A stretch of DNA of 10,412 nt, taken from contig JAZTVX010000049.1 of assembly GCA_045635565.1 (NCBI GenBank), forward strand, positions 1 to 10,412, in the 5' to 3' direction. Below, piece by piece: positions 6,490 to 10,412 of this stretch (its first letter is position 1; each line of letters begins with the position of its first letter). Made by a program: the position numbers and the translations under genes. The notes under the pieces are model-generated. The model saw only the letters and a list, made by a program, of their open reading frames with translations, did not search any database and had not been told where the DNA came from. The stretch is from RGIG4140 sp045635565 (GTDB lineage Bacteria; Pseudomonadota; Alphaproteobacteria; CAAHEQ01; UBA3637).

Positions 6490-7521
6490 TTATTGTTTTT
6501 GTTCTTCTTTGGCCGGAAAAATAACGGAAGCTAAAATACCCACCGTCAGGAAACCTAACACAACACATAATGACATTGTGGCAGACATATGAATTTCGCC
6601 AAATACACCGACTAACATTTTAATCCCGATATACATTAAAATACCGATAACGGCTTTTTCCAGATGAACTAATGCTTTTTTAGCGGCAGCCAAACAAAAG
6701 TACATGGAACGCATACCCAAAATGGCAAAAATATTACTGGTATAGACTAAAAACGGTTCTTTTGTTACACCGATGACGGCAGGAACACTGTCAAACGCAA
6801 ACATCACATCGGCAAATTCAACTGTCAATAAACATAAAAACAAAGGGGTAGCCGCCCATTTGATGAATGTTTTACCTTTAGACGAAACGTTATCGGTCGT
6901 TATATCCCGTTTCACAAAGAAATCATGACCGTTCAAATGTGGTGTAACTGGAAACAAATATCGGAAAAACCGAATCGACCAATGGTTTGTGAAATCAATT
7001 TCTTCTTCCTCAACTTTTTGAACAGGGCGACGTGTGAACCAGGCATAAATCAAAGCCCATAAACCGGCTGCCTGCATCATTTTGAATGCTGTCCAAATAA
7101 TGAAGATGCCGAAAATCGTCAAAGCGGCATCACCGAAGTTGGAAACAAATGCAGCCCCCAATCCGACAAAAATCAAACGTAGAACCAACGCCCCCAAAAT
7201 ACCATAATATAATACACGATGTTGATATTTATTCGGTATGCCGAAACTAGCAAAAATAGCCATTAAGACAAATAAATTATCGACGGATAACGTTTTTTCA
7301 AGCAAATAACCGGATAAGTAAGCTTGAGCATCTTCGGCACCGTGCGAATAATAAACATACCCGCCAAACGCAAAAGAAACAATAACCCAAAAAACAGTCC
7401 ACAAAGCAGCAGACCGAACGGATACCTCATGATCTTGTTTGTGCGCATACAAATCGATTGCCAAACACAACAAAGCCACAATGGAAAAAATAATAATACT
7501 TGTTGTTGAATATTCTGTCAT
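6490..7521 (-). CDS. TerC/Alx-family integral membrane protein
   Basis: With the start at ATG 7519-7521 the protein is 343 residues, close to the usual Alx/TerC length. About nine hydrophobic helices are visible. Family hallmarks are EKTLSVDNLFV (E75, D81, N82) and FADVMFAFDSVPAV (D238, D244) followed by VYTSNIFAILGMRSMYF. These acidic residues lie in membrane helices and are thought to handle metal ions; Alx relatives are linked to manganese export and TerC relatives to tellurite resistance and metal loading of exported proteins. A longer frame reaching 7602 is unlikely, because a perfect -35/-10 pair lies inside its extra N-terminus. With the chosen start the mRNA would be almost leaderless, and no ribosome site is seen. 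No manganese riboswitch (yybP-ykoY) is visible upstream. The gene is monocistronic, with its own terminator, and diverges from leuA. Confidence 0.9.
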   Translation of the reverse strand: MTEYSTTSIIIFSIVALLCLAIDLYAHKQDHEVSVRSAALWTVFWVIVSFAFGGYVYYSHGAEDAQAYLSGYLLEKTLSVDNLFVLMAIFASFGIPNKYQHRVLYYGILGALVLRLIFVGLGAAFVSNFGDAALTIFGIFIIWTAFKMMQAAGLWALIYAWFTRRPVQKVEEEEIDFTNHWSIRFFRYLFPVTPHLNGHDFFVKRDITTDNVSSKGKTFIKWAATPLFLCLLTVEFADVMFAFDSVPAVIGVTKEPFLVYTSNIFAILGMRSMYFCLAAAKKALVHLEKAVIGILMYIGIKMLVGVFGEIHMSATMSLCVVLGFLTVGILASVIFPAKEEQKQ

Positions 7522-7531
7522 AGCAAACAGC

Positions 7532-7559
7532 ATTATACGTTTTTTCATACACTTGTCAA
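7532..7559 (-). promoter_or_regulatory. promoter of the TerC-family gene
   Basis: On the minus strand perfect TTGACA (7554-7559) and perfect TATAAT (7532-7537) are separated by 16 bp. The -10 box ends only 10 nt before the ATG at 7521, so transcription would start within about 2-4 nt of the start codon. Confidence 0.8.
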
Positions 7560-7595
7560 TCACTATATCGGTTAATAAAAAATAAAAAAAAAGAG

Positions 7596-7624
7596 TTGAC
7601 ACAATCGAAAAAATCTGATATTCT
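7596..7624 (+). promoter_or_regulatory. leu operon promoter
   Basis: TTGACA (7596-7601), a 17-bp spacer and TATTCT (7619-7624) lie just ahead of the leucine leader peptide. The predicted start point near 7631 is adjacent to the leader ATG at 7632. Confidence 0.8.
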
Positions 7625-7631
7625 GGTTGTC

Positions 7632-7703
7632 ATGATGAAAAAGACAAACATTTTATTATTGTTATGCTTGTTAGGTGATGATTTTCGTTTCCTAAAAGGC
7701 TGA
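7632..7703 (+). CDS. leuL: leucine leader peptide (leuA attenuator)
   Basis: A 23-residue frame starting with two ATG codons and ending in TGA at 7701-7703. Its middle reads NILLLLCLL, with six Leu codons (TTA, TTA, TTG, TTA, TTG, TTA) among seven consecutive codons at 7653-7673; a further Leu codon (CTA) falls inside the antiterminator segment. It would act in cis: ribosomes stall at these codons when charged leucine tRNA is scarce, which decides the fold of the downstream RNA. No ribosome site precedes it and the promoter places the transcript start almost at the ATG, so it is probably translated as a leaderless message. leuA starts 72 bp after its stop. Confidence 0.85.
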   Translation: MMKKTNILLLLCLLGDDFRFLKG

Positions 7704-7751
7704 TGTTTACTTTTTTTTACACGAACGCCCTTTTAGGAGGGCGTTTTTTTT
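7688..7751 (+). terminator. leucine attenuator: antiterminator and terminator
   Basis: The terminator stem pairs AACGCCCT (7724-7731) with AGGGCGTT (7738-7745) around a 6-nt loop and ends in eight T (7744-7751). The competing antiterminator pairs CCTAAAAGG (7691-7699) perfectly with CCTTTTAGG (7729-7737), which consumes the 5' arm of the terminator. The upstream antiterminator arm lies in the last codons of the leader peptide, so a ribosome that reaches the stop covers it and lets the terminator form, whereas one stalled on the Leu codons leaves it free. This is transcription attenuation read directly from complementarity. Confidence 0.85.
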
Positions 7752-7775
7752 ATTCAAAACAACTGGAGAAAATAA

Positions 7776-9284
7776 ATGACACATGAACCTATTTTTTATG
7801 ATACAACATTAAGAGACGGCAATCAGGCATTAAAACGTCCGTGGAATCATGCAGAAAAAGAAACGATTTTCCGTCAGTTGTTGGGTTTGGGAATTAAGGT
7901 AATTGAAGTTGGGTTTCCGGCATCGGGTGAAATGGATTTTCATACGTGTTCATCATTAGCTGAACAAGCCCCCGAAGATGTGACGATTAGCGTTTTGGCT
8001 CGGGCAACAAAAGGGGATATTGCTCAAGCGGCTCGTGCCGTGAGAAATGCTTATAAGCCTCGTATTCATACGTTCATAGCCATGAATCCGTTAGGACTTG
8101 AACACGTTTTACAAAAAGATATTGAAACAGTGACAGATATTGCTGTTGATGCTGTCCGATATGCTAAAAGTTTGTTGCCAAGTAACGGAGAGGTGGAATT
8201 TTCCGTAGAACATTTTGGTGATTGTCGTGAAAATTTATCGGCTGTTTTGGATGCTATTGAAAAAGTGGTTGATGCCGGTGCTGATGTTATCAATTTACCC
8301 AATACGGTTGAACGTTTTCGTCCAATGGATTTTATCCGCATGGTGGAACAGGTACATGCCCGTATCGGTGATAAAGCACAAATTTCCGTTCATTGTCATA
8401 ATGACTTAGGTATGGCAACTGCTACAACTGTGGAAAGTTTTTTTGCAGGAGCAACACAACTTGAAACGACCTTAAACGGTATCGGAGAACGTTGTGGAAA
8501 TACAAACATGTATGAAGTTGCCGTTGCTTTGTATAATTCGGATGTGCCGATTTCACTCAATATGGGTAAATTTTATGAAACAGCACAATTGGTATCACAA
8601 ATGGCGAATATTCCCATTTGGGAAAAGGCCCCACTCATGGGATCTGATTCATTGGCTCATCGTAGTGGCATTCATCAAAACGGAGCCAATAAAACCAAAG
8701 GTTTGAAAAAAGGGCAATACATTGCTTTTGATCCGGCACTGATTGGTCGTCAGGATGGGGAACACATCGGTTTTACGGGACAATCAGGGAAATCAGCGTT
8801 GTTTGATGTTTTTCAGGCAAATGGTTATCCTTTTACATTGGAAGAAGCCGTACAGCATTTACCGGCAGCCAAAAAATTAGCCGATGAAAAAGGGGAATTA
8901 ACTCCGTCAGATTTGGATAAGTTTTATCGGACGGAAATTTGCCATGTTACCGGTCCGTTTGAATTGGATTCATTTGAACGAATTAGTCAAGGGAAATACG
9001 CACTTGCCTTTTATCGGGATGGTCATTTTTGCGAAGCCATTGGACGAGGAAGTGGCCCGGTTGAAAGTTGTGTAACGGCACTTGCATCATTGGGTGTTGC
9101 TATTTCTGTTGTTAAATATGAACAACATATGCTTAATGCCAAAGAACAAGAATCGGCTGAAGCAGTTACAATGATGAACATTCGTCAAGATGATAAAGAA
9201 GTCATTGTTCGTGCGATTAACCGTTCGACAACACGATCTAACATTCACGCAATTTTTAATGGATTAAATTTATTACAGAAATAG
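7776..9284 (+). CDS. leuA: 2-isopropylmalate synthase
   Basis: A 502-residue enzyme catalysing the first committed step of leucine synthesis: acetyl-CoA plus 2-oxoisovalerate to 2-isopropylmalate. The N-terminal TIM-barrel domain opens with FYDTTLRDGNQAL (Arg13, Asp14, Gln17), and has the metal-binding HCHND at residues 206-210 and NGIGERCGN at 234-242. The subdomain motif HRSGIHQNG begins at 295. Residues about 385-502 form the C-terminal LeuA dimer/regulatory domain, where leucine feedback inhibition occurs in the family. Length and domain order are normal for the family. GGAGA at 7765-7769 supports the start. The leucine-codon leader and attenuator upstream support leuA over citramalate or homocitrate synthase. 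No other leu gene follows in the window; a terminator lies about 40 bp after the stop. Confidence 0.93.
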   Translation: MTHEPIFYDTTLRDGNQALKRPWNHAEKETIFRQLLGLGIKVIEVGFPASGEMDFHTCSSLAEQAPEDVTISVLARATKGDIAQAARAVRNAYKPRIHTFIAMNPLGLEHVLQKDIETVTDIAVDAVRYAKSLLPSNGEVEFSVEHFGDCRENLSAVLDAIEKVVDAGADVINLPNTVERFRPMDFIRMVEQVHARIGDKAQISVHCHNDLGMATATTVESFFAGATQLETTLNGIGERCGNTNMYEVAVALYNSDVPISLNMGKFYETAQLVSQMANIPIWEKAPLMGSDSLAHRSGIHQNGANKTKGLKKGQYIAFDPALIGRQDGEHIGFTGQSGKSALFDVFQANGYPFTLEEAVQHLPAAKKLADEKGELTPSDLDKFYRTEICHVTGPFELDSFERISQGKYALAFYRDGHFCEAIGRGSGPVESCVTALASLGVAISVVKYEQHMLNAKEQESAEAVTMMNIRQDDKEVIVRAINRSTTRSNIHAIFNGLNLLQK

Positions 9285-9320
9285 ATTTTATCGTTTTGAG
9301 ATGATAGTATCGAATAACAC

Positions 9321-9354
9321 AAAAAAGGGCATTTGAAAAAATGCCTTTTTTTTT
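9321..9354. terminator. leuA terminator, likely bidirectional
   Basis: GGCATTT (9328-9334) pairs with AAATGCC (9339-9345) around a GAAA loop, followed by nine T on the plus strand and preceded by six A, so the minus strand also has a stem and T-run. It ends leuA and can also stop leftward transcripts from the right inverton promoter before they enter leuA. Confidence 0.85.
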
Positions 9355-9491
9355 GAAAAAACAAGATGTTTTCAAACAATTAAAATGATTCGTTTTTTGT
9401 GTTCCAAACAGCAATTTCTACATAAAAAAGACTTTTGTCGAATAGCAAAACCTGTTTAAAAATAACGATTAAAAATCAATATATTCTCTTT

Positions 9492-9517
9492 AAAAAACGT
9501 GTCAAAAAAAGGTACGT
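9492..9517 (+). repeat. inverted repeat arm R1 (promoter-proximal)
   Basis: This arm is identical to arms L1 and L2 over 26 bp, carrying CGTGTCAAAAAAAGGTACGT. Its inner flank TATTTTTCCC is the same as next to L2. Confidence 0.85.
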
Positions 9518-9527
9518 TATTTTTCCC

Positions 9528-9556
9528 ATACTATTATGCGAAATATCTCTTGTCAA
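9528..9556 (-). promoter_or_regulatory. promoter inside right inverton, facing away from the prepilin-like gene
   Basis: On the minus strand TTGACA (9551-9556), a 17-bp spacer and TAGTAT (9528-9533), the same boxes and spacing as at 2872-2900. The conserved dyad AATCATCTGATT lies at 9568-9579. Transcripts would run left toward the bidirectional hairpin at 9321-9354. Confidence 0.75.
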
Positions 9557-9640
9557 CTAAAAAATGTAATCATCTGATTTTTATATCTTTTTTGACTCAT
9601 CACAAGCACACATCGTCCATCAAAAAAACGCGTCAAAAAC

Positions 9641-9666
9641 ACGTACTTTTTTTTGACACGTTTTTT
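9641..9666 (-). repeat. inverted repeat arm R2 (gene-proximal)
   Basis: This is the reverse complement of R1 with one difference (GGTACGT becomes AGTACGT). Its inner side carries GCGTCAAAAAC, preserving the dyad around GTAC seen at L1. Confidence 0.8.
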
Positions 9667-9711
9667 AATGAGAAGGTTTTGATTTTTTGAGATTATTTTA
9701 ACGGAGGTTTT

Positions 9712-10412
9712 ATGAATTTTAAAATGCCTTTTTTGAAACAATTTAATGCTAAAACATCAGCCGAGCAGGGTCGCAGTATGGTTGAAATCTTGGGTGTTTT
9801 GGCTGTGATAGGGGTGTTATCGGCCGGTGGAATTTACGGGTATTCTTTTGCCATGGATAAATATCGGGCAAATGATATTGTGTATGAAGTCAATCTGCGT
9901 GCCAATGATATCTGGCATAAATATCAGGAAATGCCTTTGCCTGAACCGAGTGAAGACGGAACGGATTTTGATGAATTTCCGGATACAACGGGAACGGGTT
10001 ATCCGATTTACATGACATCACATCCCGATGTGGCTTTTAAAACATATGTTGAAGGTGTTTCTTCCCGTGTATGTAAAAATGTTGTGAACATGAACTTAAA
10101 CGGTGTTATTCAAGGCATACAATTTGTGCAAGTTGCCCAAGGGGACGGGGATTTAGTCAAATATACAGGCAGTGCGTCGATTTGTGGGGAAGAAGAAACG
10201 GATAATTTGCTTGTCTTTACTTCGTTTGTTGATTCTGAAAGTAATGAGGGAGAAGGCCAAAGTGGTGACCCATGCGTTGAAGAAGAAGATTGTAATATGT
10301 TGTGTGCTCCCGTTACATGTGAAGACGATATGACATGTCATAACAGTTGTACAGGAACCTCAACACCATTTTGTTATGATAATGACAGTGGTGGTGTTTG
10401 TGTTGAATGTTT
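9712..10412 (+). CDS. cysteine-rich prepilin-like surface protein, paralog (5' part, runs off right edge)
   Basis: The frame is open from the ATG at 9712-9714 to the window edge (about 233 codons). AACGGAGG just upstream supports the start. A 20-residue basic leader ends in Gly20, followed by RSMVEILGVLAVIGVLSAGG with Glu at +5, a prepilin-like signal. Residues 20 to about 195 are nearly identical to the left-hand protein, including YGYSFAMDKYRANDIVYEV and the Pro/Asp/Glu-rich loop PLPEPSEDGTDFDEFPD. From about residue 185 the sequences diverge while cysteine positions stay largely aligned (DPCVEEEDC, NSCTGT, GGVCVEC). It is probably exported and disulfide-rich. A conserved anchor with a changing tail suggests alternative surface or pilus-associated modules. 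Expression probably depends on the element at 9492-9666. Confidence 0.83.
   Translation, partial: MNFKMPFLKQFNAKTSAEQGRSMVEILGVLAVIGVLSAGGIYGYSFAMDKYRANDIVYEVNLRANDIWHKYQEMPLPEPSEDGTDFDEFPDTTGTGYPIYMTSHPDVAFKTYVEGVSSRVCKNVVNMNLNGVIQGIQFVQVAQGDGDLVKYTGSASICGEEETDNLLVFTSFVDSESNEGEGQSGDPCVEEEDCNMLCAPVTCEDDMTCHNSCTGTSTPFCYDNDSGGVCVEC

Larger units (their letters stand above)
9492..9666. promoter_or_regulatory. putative invertible promoter element (inverton), right copy, OFF orientation
   Basis: This 175-bp element is bounded by inverted repeats 9492-9517 and 9641-9666 (26 bp, one mismatch). The promoter inside (9528-9556) lies on the minus strand, pointing away from the prepilin-like gene at 9712. 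Flipping would put the -10 box at about 9625-9630 on the plus strand, with transcription starting near 9637 and a leader of about 75 nt. It matches the left element in length, repeats, promoter and offset. Confidence 0.75.
9440..9712 (+). repeat. inverted duplication of the upstream region, right copy
   Basis: This is the counterpart of 2716-2990 in reverse orientation, with identical spacing from outer repeat end to ATG and continuing into the gene. In the 427-bp gene-free stretch 9285-9711 I see the leuA terminator, AT-rich DNA at 9355-9440, then this duplicated flank with the inverton and ribosome site. Confidence 0.85.

Noticed and set aside
7522..7602. Longer N-terminus for the TerC-family protein
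   Set aside because: The extra region contains a perfect -35/-10 pair and family proteins normally begin near the shorter start.
9652..9712. TTGACA inside the gene-proximal repeat arm as a fixed promoter for the prepilin-like gene
   Set aside because: No recognisable -10 box occurs 16-18 bp downstream; the same is true of the left copy. Weak activity cannot be excluded.
2700..9720. The flanking inverted duplication as a composite transposon or insertion sequence
   Set aside because: No transposase gene or terminal target-site duplication is visible, and the duplicated parts are genes with regulatory regions pointing outward.
9499..9741. Small frames on both strands over the right inverton
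   Set aside because: They span promoter and repeat DNA, are AT-rich, and have no ribosome sites or family resemblance.

Overview
The window looks like a low-GC alphaproteobacterial chromosome, possibly one of the uncultured gut Rhodospirillales-like lineages. The clues are a leuA gene behind a leucine-codon attenuator, a secreted double-SH3 protein of the type common in Alphaproteobacteria (PF06347-like), and AT-rich intergenic DNA with near-consensus sigma70 boxes. No phage, insertion sequence, CRISPR array, tRNA or rRNA was recognised. The taxonomic call is inference only.

Layout. Positions 1-2716 (minus strand) hold the start of a very large cysteine-rich protein with a type IV prepilin-like N-terminus; it runs off the left edge. 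Positions 9712-10412 (plus strand) hold the start of a close paralog that runs off the right edge. The two genes point outward and are preceded by matching regulatory regions, so together they form an inverted duplication around about 7 kb of single-copy DNA. Upstream of each gene is a 175-bp element bounded by 26-27 bp inverted repeats. Inside it is a TTGACA-N17-TAGTAT promoter that points AWAY from the pilin-like gene. This is the architecture of an invertible (phase-variable) promoter, and both copies are shown in the OFF orientation. This is the main discovery of the window.

The central 7 kb carries ordinary chromosomal genes. In order these are: an unknown EF-hand protein (minus); a GT-B/GT4-type glycosyltransferase (plus); an overlapping minus-strand pair encoding a dUTPase-fold protein with degenerate catalytic motifs and a secreted SH3-domain protein; a TerC/Alx-family membrane protein (minus) with its own promoter and terminator; and leuA (plus), preceded by a leucine leader peptide and an attenuator whose antiterminator and terminator helices can both be read from the sequence. 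A hairpin after leuA can terminate in both directions, so it also shields leuA from the OFF-facing promoter of the right-hand element.

How it fits together (inference): the flanking genes encode exported, disulfide-rich surface or pilus-tip-like proteins with a conserved N-terminal anchor and diverging C-terminal cysteine modules. Each would be switched on by DNA inversion. The recombinase is not in this window.
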